This document shows, piece by piece, positions 45,466 to 53,484 of a stretch of 64,000 bases of DNA (position 1 is the stretch's first letter; every line of letters begins with the position of its first letter). The DNA lies in the NCBI RefSeq assembly GCF_009688945.1, contig NZ_AP021874.1:7172001-7236000 (forward strand), given 5' to 3'. The stretch is from Desulfosarcina alkanivorans. Its GTDB lineage: Bacteria; Desulfobacterota; Desulfobacteria; Desulfobacterales; Desulfosarcinaceae. The notes beneath the pieces are model-generated. The model was not told where the DNA came from, did not search any database, and was given only the letters and a program-made list of their open reading frames with translations. The position numbers and the translations under genes are program-made.

Positions 45466-45636
45466 GAATATTTATTGATTGTCATACCTATTTTGGTGCA
45501 GCGGTTCGATTCATTGCGGGAGAAAAAGATTGATGTCTGACTGGGTTTTGCCTATTCAGGTGGATCATCTCGGTCCGCATGCTCAAACGGATCCCTGAAT
45601 TGATGCGTTGATATCCTATCTCCCACAGGAGTTGTG

Positions 45637-46014
45637 ATGCTGAAAATAGGTGTTATCGGTCTAGGCGGTTGCATCGGTGCCATCCTGCGGTACCTTGTTG
45701 CCGGCGGGATGCATACGCTGGCCAAAAGTTCATCTTTCCCGGTGGGGACCATGACCGTCAACCTTACAGGCTGCCTGCTGATCGGTATCGGTGGCGGGCT
45801 TATGGAGAGCCGTCAGTTTTTTTCCCCGGAATGGCGGGCATTCATTTTTGTCGGCATGCTCGGAAGTTTCACCACCTTTTCCACATTTGGCCTGGAAACC
45901 TTTAACCTGGCCAAGCAGGGGCAATGGCTGGCGTCTTTCGGCAATGTTGGCGTCAGCCTGGTTGCCGGACTGGTAGCGGTTTTTGCCGGGCACATGCTTT
46001 CCCGGTTGATTTAG
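45637..46014 (+). CDS. crcB: fluoride channel FluC/CrcB
   Basis: 125-residue four-helix membrane protein. Signatures: GGCIGAILRYLVAG, FPVGTMTVNLTGCLLIG with the key asparagine, and FVGMLGSFTTFSTFGLE. It exports fluoride as a dual-topology dimer. ATG at 45637 follows CAGGAGTTGTG. No convincing fluoride riboswitch was found upstream. It is followed by a DUF190 gene as is common. Confidence 0.9.
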   Translation: MLKIGVIGLGGCIGAILRYLVAGGMHTLAKSSSFPVGTMTVNLTGCLLIGIGGGLMESRQFFSPEWRAFIFVGMLGSFTTFSTFGLETFNLAKQGQWLASFGNVGVSLVAGLVAVFAGHMLSRLI

Positions 46015-46070
46015 CCTCAGGGAGGCGCTCAAATGGGCGAGGCGTTGAACATGATGAAAAAGGGGGTAAC

Positions 46071-46421
46071 ATGACCGTATTCAAGGAAGCCGGGCAATTG
46101 CTGCGCATATTTATTGGCGAGACCAACAAATATGGCCGCAAACCCCTTTACGAATGGATTGTCGAGCAGGCACGGTCCCAGGGAATGGCCGGTGCAACGG
46201 TTTTCCGGGGTATCCGGGGCTTCGGCGCCAACAGTCTGATTCATACCACCAAGATCCTGCGGCTTTCCGAAGACCTGCCCGTGGTGGTCGAGATCGTCGA
46301 TACCAAAGAGAATATTGAATCCTTTATCAATACGATTGATCACGCCATCACCGAAGGCCTCGTCACGGTGGAAAAGGCTCGTGTGCGCATGTACCGGGCC
46401 GGTGGCAAAGCCGGCGATTGA
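46071..46421 (+). CDS. DUF190 protein linked to the fluoride channel
   Basis: 116 residues from ATG 46071, which follows AAAAGGGGGTAAC. The family features LRIFIGETNKYGRKPLYEW and ATVFRGIRGFGANSLIHT are clear, as is VVVEIVDTKENIESF. DUF190 proteins are PII-like and often encoded beside CrcB; a regulatory link to fluoride export is presumed. The gene starts 56 bases after crcB. Confidence 0.88.
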   Translation: MTVFKEAGQLLRIFIGETNKYGRKPLYEWIVEQARSQGMAGATVFRGIRGFGANSLIHTTKILRLSEDLPVVVEIVDTKENIESFINTIDHAITEGLVTVEKARVRMYRAGGKAGD

Positions 46422-46435
46422 TGACATATCGCGGG

Positions 46436-46729
46436 TCAGGGGTCTGCATCCTCTTCGCCCACGCGATGGCCGGTCGCTGTGGCCCGCCGCATGCGCAGCA
46501 CAAAGCCCAGCACCATCACCAAGCTTATCAGAATCATCAGGCTGGCGCCAAAAAAGGTCATGATGAACGAGAACGGGTCACCCAGGCCGTAGGATGCTGC
46601 CAGCACTGAGATCCCGAAACAGACAAAAAAACAGGCGATGCCGGTGAGCAGCAATTGCCTCAACCACCACCACAGACTCGGTCTGGCTGCCGTGCGGTCC
46701 CTGTTCATTTTTCTGTCGGCATCTTCCAT
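46436..46729 (-). CDS. small two-helix membrane protein
   Basis: 97 residues with two hydrophobic segments (LLLTGIACFFVCFGISVLAA and IMTFFGASLMILISLVMVLG) and charged ends. No family recognised. It starts 7 bases after the DDAH-like gene on the same strand and is probably cotranscribed with it. Confidence 0.55.
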   Translation of the reverse strand: MEDADRKMNRDRTAARPSLWWWLRQLLLTGIACFFVCFGISVLAASYGLGDPFSFIMTFFGASLMILISLVMVLGFVLRMRRATATGHRVGEEDADP

Positions 46730-46736
46730 TGGGCTG

Positions 46737-47504
46737 TCAGAACCGCAGGGACAGGCAGGTCAGGCCGCCGTCCATTTTTCTGAATTCGCTGACATCCAAC
46801 TCGATGATCGGTTTGGCCAGCGCCTGCAGTTTTTTCCGGGTGTGGGGGAATCCGGCCGGCATGATCAGGTGACCATTGACCAGCAGGGTATTCCCCGCGT
46901 AATCCTCGCCGGGTGAGATCACGATCCGGTGAAAGCCTTCAAGGGCCGGATGGTCGGCAAAGGTCGGGGTCGTCAGCAGGGTGTCATGGCCGACCGCATT
47001 GACGCTGGATTTGAAATGCAGGCCGGCGGCAACGGGTACCGGTGTCCATGTGTAACCGAATTCGGCGACGGCGTCGCCCAATTGACGGGCCCCCTTTTCG
47101 TTGGTCCGGTCGGACAGGCCGATGAAAAAATGGCGCCCGACCATCAGCACATCGCCGCCGTCGATGGTACCCGGCGGCTGGACACGGACGGTTTTTCGAA
47201 ATGGCTGCAGGGCCTCTGCGATCGACAAGACCTCCCCCCTGCGTGGCGCGGCGCCCGGATTGGTGATCACCGCGATATCCGGTGTCACCACCGCCGCGTC
47301 CTCCACAAAGTGGGCATCGGGATGCCCCGTCAGCGGATCAAGCACCGTGACCGTGATCCCACAATCGTTGAGCGCTGCGACATAGGCATCGAACTGGTCC
47401 AGGGCCCTGTGGTAATCGGGGGTGCCCAGCGTTGATGTCGTGATGCCGGCAGCCATGTCTTCTCCCGGCCGCCTGGCAATTGCATGGGTAAAATTCATTA
47501 GCAT
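46737..47504 (-). CDS. dimethylarginine dimethylaminohydrolase/arginine deiminase-family enzyme
   Basis: 255-residue amidinotransferase-fold protein. Family residues are visible: ARRPGEDMAAGI at the N-terminus, DAHFVEDAAVVTPDIAVIT, DGGDVLMVGRHFFIGLSDRTN, the catalytic histidine in GLHFKSSV and Cys250 in GGLTCLSLRF at the extreme C-terminus. It should hydrolyse a guanidino compound such as methylated arginine to citrulline and an amine. Either of two nearby ATG codons (47504 or 47498) may be used. Confidence 0.85.
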   Translation of the reverse strand: MLMNFTHAIARRPGEDMAAGITTSTLGTPDYHRALDQFDAYVAALNDCGITVTVLDPLTGHPDAHFVEDAAVVTPDIAVITNPGAAPRRGEVLSIAEALQPFRKTVRVQPPGTIDGGDVLMVGRHFFIGLSDRTNEKGARQLGDAVAEFGYTWTPVPVAAGLHFKSSVNAVGHDTLLTTPTFADHPALEGFHRIVISPGEDYAGNTLLVNGHLIMPAGFPHTRKKLQALAKPIIELDVSEFRKMDGGLTCLSLRF

Positions 47505-48631
47505 TCCGTTCCTGATGTTTTTTGTAAAAGACCGACAGCACGGTTTTCATGCCATGGACATGGCATCACCCATAGCAGTGTTGGCCTGTAAAATAAACCG
47601 CTTTTCATAGCCCGGACGGCACAGATGAGGCTGGATGGATTCATGAAATATAAAGGGTGTCAGGCTGATGACCCTGCCAGGAGGGGTGAGGCCACTGCAT
47701 CCCGTTCCGCTGTGCCGCCCCCGTTCTTAATGCCGGATGCATCCGCCGTTCAGGATTAAGGCAGGGGGTAGCGGTCATCCTCACAGGATGCTGAATCCGG
47801 TTTTTGGGACGCAAGAACACAGACGTGAAAAAGGAGGGTCCCATTTTTTTTAATATTTAATATAAAATTAAAGAAAACAAAATTTTTAAAATATATGGGG
47901 TCTGCCTTTATCGCGTCGTCACATCCTCTGATGCCGTCTCTGCCCGCCTGTAAATCCAGCATGGCCCTATACGCAATCGTATTGGGACCCGCTCGGCCTG
48001 CAGCGCATTCGATGTTCTCCCCGGCGGGAAATCGGACATGATTATAATGGTACCTTTCACCTGCCGGTCTTTTACTTAAGCCCGCTCGTTCCGTTTAAAA
48101 AAACGCTTCAGCAGGCTAAAGTTTATCGGCATTCGGCCGATGTATTACATGGAGTTTCGCTCGGATAATAAAATTCTCATAAATACAGATAGTAAGGGGA
48201 ATGCTTAGTTGAGAGTTGATTATGATGATGGATGCCAGGCCGCCGATACGGCATCATCGGTTTCCCGGGCAAAAATAGTATCTCGAGGTTAATTCCCCAA
48301 AGGCTGGCCGCAGATATGAAGTCCCCCTGGAAAAAATACCATGGGGTTATCCCGGCCATTAAAACCGTTTTCTCAACATGCGAAAAGATAATCGGGACAA
48401 GCGGATCACGCGGGGATAATATTAGTCATTGAATATTGGATAGATGGCATGCCGCTTGCTTTTCCGACATATTGAGTCAATCCGGAAACGGGCGGGCGTG
48501 ACGATCCTTTCCAAGGAAAGGCGGATTTTTTACCAAGGGGTCGTGGCGGTAAAAAAGAACGGTTTTCATCAGATTGAATGCTGCCGGTATCGGCATTTTT
48601 ATATTGTAAATCCTTCGAGGAGGCAAATTCC
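47505..48631. other. long intergenic region with sigma28 promoter and AT-rich patch
   Basis: About 1.1 kb without a convincing gene. A very AT-rich patch occupies 47846-47898. A strong sigma28-type promoter lies at 48117-48143, leaving a leader of roughly 480 bases before the chemoreceptor. GAGGAGG at 48618 is its ribosome site. Short open frames here (for example 48444-48662 and 47641-47844) lack family features. The promoter apart, I see no riboswitch or RNA pattern. Confidence 0.45.
48117..48143 (+). promoter_or_regulatory. sigma28 (FliA)-type promoter of the chemosensory operon
   Basis: TAAAGTTT, an 11-base spacer, then GCCGATGT. The -35 box is a perfect match to the FliA consensus and 6 of 8 bases match in the -10 box GCCGATAA, at exact spacing. 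It is on the plus strand about 490 bases before the chemoreceptor start. Confidence 0.65.
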
Positions 48632-51097
48632 ATGTTTCAAAAATTCCGTAACCTTAAGCTGAGAACAAAACTGTTGATTTCCATTTGTTCAGTTGCTTGG
48701 TTGGCCTTTGCGGTGACCGTCACCTACATCGGCTACAATGCGAGGAACCTTGCAGAAAAAGAGGCGCTGGACAAAGCCCGTGAGTCTGCCTACCGATATG
48801 CCAACCTGGTTCAGGCCGAGCTGGGACGGTCCATGGACGTTGCTCGAACGGTGGCCCTTTCGTTTCAGGGTATGAAACAACAGGGTGTTCCACCCAGGGA
48901 TATGATGGACGGTGTCCTGAAGCAGGTTCTGGAAGAAAACCCCGGCTTTCTTGGTGTCTGGACCTGCTGGGAGCCCAACGCACTCGACGGAAAGGACTCA
49001 GATTTTGCCGATGCCTTTGGCCATGATGAAACGGGTCGTTATGTTCCCTACTGGAACCGCCTTTCCGGAGAAATTGACGTTGAGCCGCTGACCGGCTATG
49101 CCGACCCTGAGAAAGGGGCCTACTATTTCGAAACCCTGAAGTCCGGGCAGGAGGTGGTTTTTGACCCGATGCCCTATACCGTTGGCGAACAAACCCAGCT
49201 CAAGACCGTCCTGTCGGTTCCCGTCCTGTTTGACGGCAAGACGGTCGCGGTGGTGGGGGTTGACATCCCGGTGTCAACGTTCACACCACTGGTTCAGCAG
49301 ATCAAGCTTTTTGAAACCGGTTACGGATTCCTGATTGCCAATGACGGCGTCTTTGTGGCCCATCCCACCAAGCAGGCCAACGTGGGCAAGCATATGGATT
49401 TTTTCGCGTTCGATAAAAGGGTTATCAAAGACGTGAAGGGCGGACGCGAGACCAGCCAATACAAGGTCTCCAAGACCACCGGCAAGAAAACCTACTATAT
49501 CCTGGCGCCCATTCCCATTGGAACCGCGAAGAAAAAGTGGAGCCTGGCCATGAACATACCCATTGACAAGGTGCTGGAGCAGCCGCGCAAGGTGTTCTAT
49601 GCCACCCTGATCATTGGTAACCTCGCCTTGCTGGTGCTGGTGGGGGTTGTCTACATGATTTCCGGTGGAATCTCCAGGCCAGTTGTCGAGATTGCCGGCG
49701 TCGTCAACAAGGTGGCCGCCGACCGTGACCTGACCCTTCAGGCACCGGTCAAAACCGGCGATGAGGTCGGCTTGATGGCCAAAGAGTTCAACAACATGAT
49801 CAACGAATTGCGTGAATCGCTGAAGGTGGCCGATATCGCTGCCACCGAGGTGGATTCCTTCTCCGGCGAGGTTTCCAAACGGGCAACGGCCAACAAGGAA
49901 CGTGCCACCGAAGAAGAACGTCAGATGGGCGTCATTCAGGAGACGGTGAACCAGATGGGCGCCACCGCCGGTGAAGTGGCCCAGTTCTCCCACTCCCAGC
50001 GTGATGCTGCCAACACCTCATACCGGCAGGTTGAGACCCTCATCGAGAGCATGCGCCAGATGGGCCAGGCTTCCATCGAACAGATCAAGGAGGCCAATAT
50101 CGCAAGTGAGCGTGTAACGGTAATGGGTGAAACCGGTGGAATGGTTGTGGCCACTGCCGGTAAACAGGGTGAGCAGGTGGGCCGGGCCACCGATGCGGTC
50201 AAGCAGATCGATGGCATTGTGGCCGAGATGACCGTTGCCGCAGGCCGGGCCACCGAACACGGCCAGGGTGTGTTGGCGGCTGCCCGGGAAGGCGCCCGGT
50301 CCGTTAAGGAAACCGTTTCCGGTATGCAGGCCATTGCCGAGTCTTCCGAAAAAATATCCGATATTATCTCGGTGATCACCGACATCGCCGAACAGACCAA
50401 CCTTCTGGCGCTGAATGCGGCCATTGAAGCTGCCCGAGCCGGTGTTCACGGCAAGGGCTTTGCCGTGGTTGCTGACGAAGTGGGCAAGCTGGCCCAACGA
50501 TCATCCGAAGCGGCCAAAGAAATTGGTCAGCTCATCAAAGAGTCCTCCAACCGCGTACAGGAGGGTACCCGGCTGACCCAACGATCAGAGCAGGCACTGG
50601 AGAAAATCGCCCAGGGAGGCGAGATCAACCGTGAGGCCATCGACACTATTTCCGAGATGACCCAGACCCTGAACCAGCAGGCGCGGGAGGTTACCGGCCT
50701 GATGGAAGGTCTCAACGCCCTTGCCAAGGAAATCGGTGGTATGGCCGGTCGGCAGGGTAGCCGTCGTGAGGCGGCACAGGCTGCCCTGGAATCTCTGATT
50801 GCCAAATCAAAAGCGATCTCCGAACTGGTCAAGAAAGCTGAAAAGGGTGCTGAAGACGTGGGCGTGGAAATGCGTGGTGTGGTTGAGCGAAGTGAGGAGA
50901 TGAGAAAACTGACCGACATCCAGGCAACGCGCTCCAAGAGTCTGGTGGAGATCGCCACCGTATCGGCAAGCCGTGCTACCCAGACGGTGGCCGGTGCCAC
51001 CGAGGTCGTGGGGATTACCGATGAACTGAGACAGCTGTCGTCAAGTCTGACCCGGCAGATTGCACTGTTCCGAATCGATGAGGAACGCTCGAGTTAA
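48632..51097 (+). CDS. methyl-accepting chemotaxis protein with periplasmic Cache sensor
   Basis: 821-residue receptor from ATG 48632 (behind GAGGAGG; an upstream in-frame start at 48578 has no such site). First membrane helix at about 14-32, a double-Cache type periplasmic domain (GVWTCWEPNALDGKD, YFETLKSGQEVVFDPMPY, VVGVDIPVSTF) to about 325, second helix (LIIGNLALLVLVGVVYMISG), HAMP, and the signalling tip EQTNLLALNAAIEAARAGVHG. Cache domains bind small organic ligands. There is no CheR/CheB tether at the C-terminus. It heads the chemosensory gene run. Confidence 0.88.
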   Translation: MFQKFRNLKLRTKLLISICSVAWLAFAVTVTYIGYNARNLAEKEALDKARESAYRYANLVQAELGRSMDVARTVALSFQGMKQQGVPPRDMMDGVLKQVLEENPGFLGVWTCWEPNALDGKDSDFADAFGHDETGRYVPYWNRLSGEIDVEPLTGYADPEKGAYYFETLKSGQEVVFDPMPYTVGEQTQLKTVLSVPVLFDGKTVAVVGVDIPVSTFTPLVQQIKLFETGYGFLIANDGVFVAHPTKQANVGKHMDFFAFDKRVIKDVKGGRETSQYKVSKTTGKKTYYILAPIPIGTAKKKWSLAMNIPIDKVLEQPRKVFYATLIIGNLALLVLVGVVYMISGGISRPVVEIAGVVNKVAADRDLTLQAPVKTGDEVGLMAKEFNNMINELRESLKVADIAATEVDSFSGEVSKRATANKERATEEERQMGVIQETVNQMGATAGEVAQFSHSQRDAANTSYRQVETLIESMRQMGQASIEQIKEANIASERVTVMGETGGMVVATAGKQGEQVGRATDAVKQIDGIVAEMTVAAGRATEHGQGVLAAAREGARSVKETVSGMQAIAESSEKISDIISVITDIAEQTNLLALNAAIEAARAGVHGKGFAVVADEVGKLAQRSSEAAKEIGQLIKESSNRVQEGTRLTQRSEQALEKIAQGGEINREAIDTISEMTQTLNQQAREVTGLMEGLNALAKEIGGMAGRQGSRREAAQAALESLIAKSKAISELVKKAEKGAEDVGVEMRGVVERSEEMRKLTDIQATRSKSLVEIATVSASRATQTVAGATEVVGITDELRQLSSSLTRQIALFRIDEERSS

Positions 51098-51270
51098 GCC
51101 GCTGATTACGGGCCGGTTAGGTTTCGAAAGGGATGCAATGCGCTTATCCCCGGTAATCATGCGGCGGATTACCACCCACGTACCCTTAGACTGTGGTCAG
51201 GCGGCGCGGGTGCCCGCCGGCGAGCGATCCGCCACAGGGTTGCTGGCCGGCATTGGAGAATGACAAGGAC

Positions 51271-52509
51271 ATGATCATATTCTGTGAAGAATGCGGTGCC
51301 AGGAACGACCTGAGTTCGGACAGCCTTGACGCGAACCTGCATACGTTTGAATGCTGTAAATGCGGTGAAGTGCTCATGGTTTCCAAGCCGACGGTCGGAA
51401 ACGGTGGCTTCAATGCCTTTGCCAGGATGACGCCTGAAAACAAAGGAAAGAATGCCAGGGCACCCATTACCGTTCTGGTCGTTGATGATTCTACCGTGCT
51501 CCGGAAGATTATCAGGGAAATGTTTGCTTCCGACGACCAACTGCAGGTCGTGGGAGAGGCGGAACACGGCCTGAAAGCATTGGAATTGATACCCCGGTTG
51601 AAACCGGATGTGGTGACGCTGGATGTGAACATGCCGGTAATGGATGGCCTGACCACGATCAAGCACATCATGATCAAATGCCCCACACCGGTGGTCATGT
51701 TCAGTACGCTGACGGGGCAGGGCTCCCGGGAAACCTTTGACACGCTGCGATACGGCGCCGTCGATTTTCTTCAAAAGCCCTCCAGCCTTCTGAAGGAGGA
51801 CCTGAAAAGCCAGCATGAATTGATTATCAGTCGGGTAAAAAATGCGGCCCGTGCCGGAATCGACACGGTCCGTTACCTTCGTCCGGCCAGGGCGGCCAAG
51901 GAGGCAAAACCTAAAAATGGAACCGACTGCAGTCAGGTTTTTGCCATCGGCAGTTCTTATGGCGGATATGGTTCCCTGTTGGGCTTGATCCCCGAACTCA
52001 GCCCTGATCTGCCGGCGGCCTTTTTATCGGTGTTATACGCCGCGCCCCCTCATGTGGACGCTTTCGCCCGATATCTGGACGAGCATAGTCCGCTGGCGGT
52101 GTGTCGTGCCCAGGACGGCCAGACCCTTGCCCCTGGCTCCTGCTACCTGGCGTCTGTTTTTGAATGGGTAACGGTGGCCAACACATTGGACCGGCTGACG
52201 CTTCAGGTCGCCCCCCAGCGGTCGACACCGCCTAAAGGTGCTTCAGATGAACTGATGACCTCGCTTTCAACAACCCTGAAAGAGAGGGCCTCGGGGATTC
52301 TGCTTTCCGGGATCGGCGATGACGGCATCGCCGGCATCGAACAACTTCTTAACGGGGGGGGCAAGGTCATTGTACAGGATCCGAAAACCTGCCTTTGCAG
52401 TGACACGACAGCGATGGCCGCACAAAAATATGGCCTGCCGACGGTGCTTCCGGGGGTCGTGATGGCAGAAACCATCCGCACCCACTGCCTGAACGCCAGC
52501 CACAGATAA
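51271..52509 (+). CDS. CheB-like protein with zinc-ribbon and degenerate methylesterase domain
   Basis: 412 residues from ATG 51271. A short N-terminal zinc-ribbon (CEECG...CCKCGE) is followed by a receiver domain with phospho-Asp in VVTLDVNMPVMDG and the conserved Lys in QKPS. The methylesterase domain then begins AIGSSYGGYGSLLGL. The nucleophile serine and the aspartate (SGIGDDGIAG) are kept, but the QHMPPGF segment that holds the catalytic histidine reads YAAPPHV and the substrate segment RPSVD is lost. It is probably not an active methylesterase and may act as a receiver-output or scaffold protein. It precedes cheW by 15 bases. Confidence 0.8.
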   Translation: MIIFCEECGARNDLSSDSLDANLHTFECCKCGEVLMVSKPTVGNGGFNAFARMTPENKGKNARAPITVLVVDDSTVLRKIIREMFASDDQLQVVGEAEHGLKALELIPRLKPDVVTLDVNMPVMDGLTTIKHIMIKCPTPVVMFSTLTGQGSRETFDTLRYGAVDFLQKPSSLLKEDLKSQHELIISRVKNAARAGIDTVRYLRPARAAKEAKPKNGTDCSQVFAIGSSYGGYGSLLGLIPELSPDLPAAFLSVLYAAPPHVDAFARYLDEHSPLAVCRAQDGQTLAPGSCYLASVFEWVTVANTLDRLTLQVAPQRSTPPKGASDELMTSLSTTLKERASGILLSGIGDDGIAGIEQLLNGGGKVIVQDPKTCLCSDTTAMAAQKYGLPTVLPGVVMAETIRTHCLNASHR

Positions 52510-52524
52510 AAGGAGTCAGCGACA

Positions 52525-53052
52525 ATGAATGATCGCTTTGCGCAGACTGATGGAGAATCCACCGAATTGACCACCACCAAACAGCTGGTCGGTTTCGTTA
52601 TCGGTGAAGAACTGTTCGGGGTGGATATCCTTACCGTCCAGGAAATCATACGGGATGCGACGATGACCGCCATTCCGGATGCGCCCGATTTCCTTGAAGG
52701 TGTGATCAACCTCAGGGGCAGTATTATTCCCGTGATTGATCTTCGGAAACGGCTGAAACTTGTTCAGCCGGCCCATCTCAATCCGGACACCTGGATCATT
52801 ATCCTTACTGTTGAAGGTCGTGTTACCGGGTTTGTCGTGGATCGGGTCACCAAGGTGCTGAATGTTCCGGCCGGCAGCATCAAGCCGCCACCGGATATCG
52901 TTGTTGCCGGATTGAGAAGCCAATACATCCAGGGGGTGTGCAAGATGGATCAGCGGCTTTTGATTCTTCTCGATTTCAGTCGCATTCTCATGGTTGATGA
53001 GATCAAGAAACTAAAGTCAATGAAGCGACCCAAAGCGCCGGTGCGCATCTGA
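52525..53052 (+). CDS. cheW: chemotaxis coupling protein CheW
   Basis: 175-residue CheW. The fold is marked by LVGFVIGEELFGVDILTVQE, PDFLEGVINLRGSIIPVIDL and GFVVDRVTKVLNVP. It links receptors to CheA in the array. ATG follows AAAAGGAGTCAGCGAC. A basic tail (KKLKSMKRPKAPVRI) extends past the domain. It is close to its neighbours and clearly part of the chemosensory operon. Confidence 0.92.
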   Translation: MNDRFAQTDGESTELTTTKQLVGFVIGEELFGVDILTVQEIIRDATMTAIPDAPDFLEGVINLRGSIIPVIDLRKRLKLVQPAHLNPDTWIIILTVEGRVTGFVVDRVTKVLNVPAGSIKPPPDIVVAGLRSQYIQGVCKMDQRLLILLDFSRILMVDEIKKLKSMKRPKAPVRI

Positions 53053-53067
53053 AAAGGAAATTTCCGG

Positions 53068-53421
53068 ATGGGAAAGACGATTCTGGTGGTGGATGATTCT
53101 TCCATCATGCGTAAAATGATCAAACAGACCTTGATGGGTGCAGGGCATACCGTCGTAGGGGAAGCCAAGAGCGGCGATGACGCGGTTGCCCTATACCGGC
53201 GGTTGAAACCGGAACTGGTGACCATGGATATCACCATGCGCGGCATGGATGGTATCGCTGCGGCCAAGGCGATCCTGGCGCACGATCCCGGTGCCCGTGT
53301 GATTATTCTGTCCAATCTCGATGAGGACAGATTCAGCAAGGAAGCGGCTCAAATTGGAGCGAAAGGATACATCAACAAGCACAAAACTGCCGAGATTCTT
53401 GATCTGATCAATCGGCTGTGA
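53068..53421 (+). CDS. cheY: single-domain response regulator CheY
   Basis: 117-residue receiver domain only. Acidic pair in ILVVDDSSIMRK, phosphorylation Asp in LVTMDITMRGMDG, conserved Ser in ILSNLDED and Lys in GYINKHK are all present. It should be phosphorylated by CheA (53485). The output target (flagellar motor or other machinery) is not encoded here. It lies 15 bases after cheW. Confidence 0.9.
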   Translation: MGKTILVVDDSSIMRKMIKQTLMGAGHTVVGEAKSGDDAVALYRRLKPELVTMDITMRGMDGIAAAKAILAHDPGARVIILSNLDEDRFSKEAAQIGAKGYINKHKTAEILDLINRL

Positions 53422-53484
53422 GCCTTTCTGTACCGGCCATGGGTAATCGCACCATAGGTCACCGGTGGAAAGAAGGAGTATTTC

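Noticed and set aside
45500..45515. tRNA T-loop-like GGTTCGATTC
   Set aside because: No acceptor, D or anticodon stem can be formed around it.
45480..45636. fluoride riboswitch before crcB
   Set aside because: The expected pseudoknot pattern with conserved GAUGG and CUGAU-type segments could not be aligned convincingly.
48444..48662. 72-residue plus-strand frame in the chemoreceptor leader
   Set aside because: No ribosome site or family features, and it runs out of frame into the start of the chemoreceptor gene.
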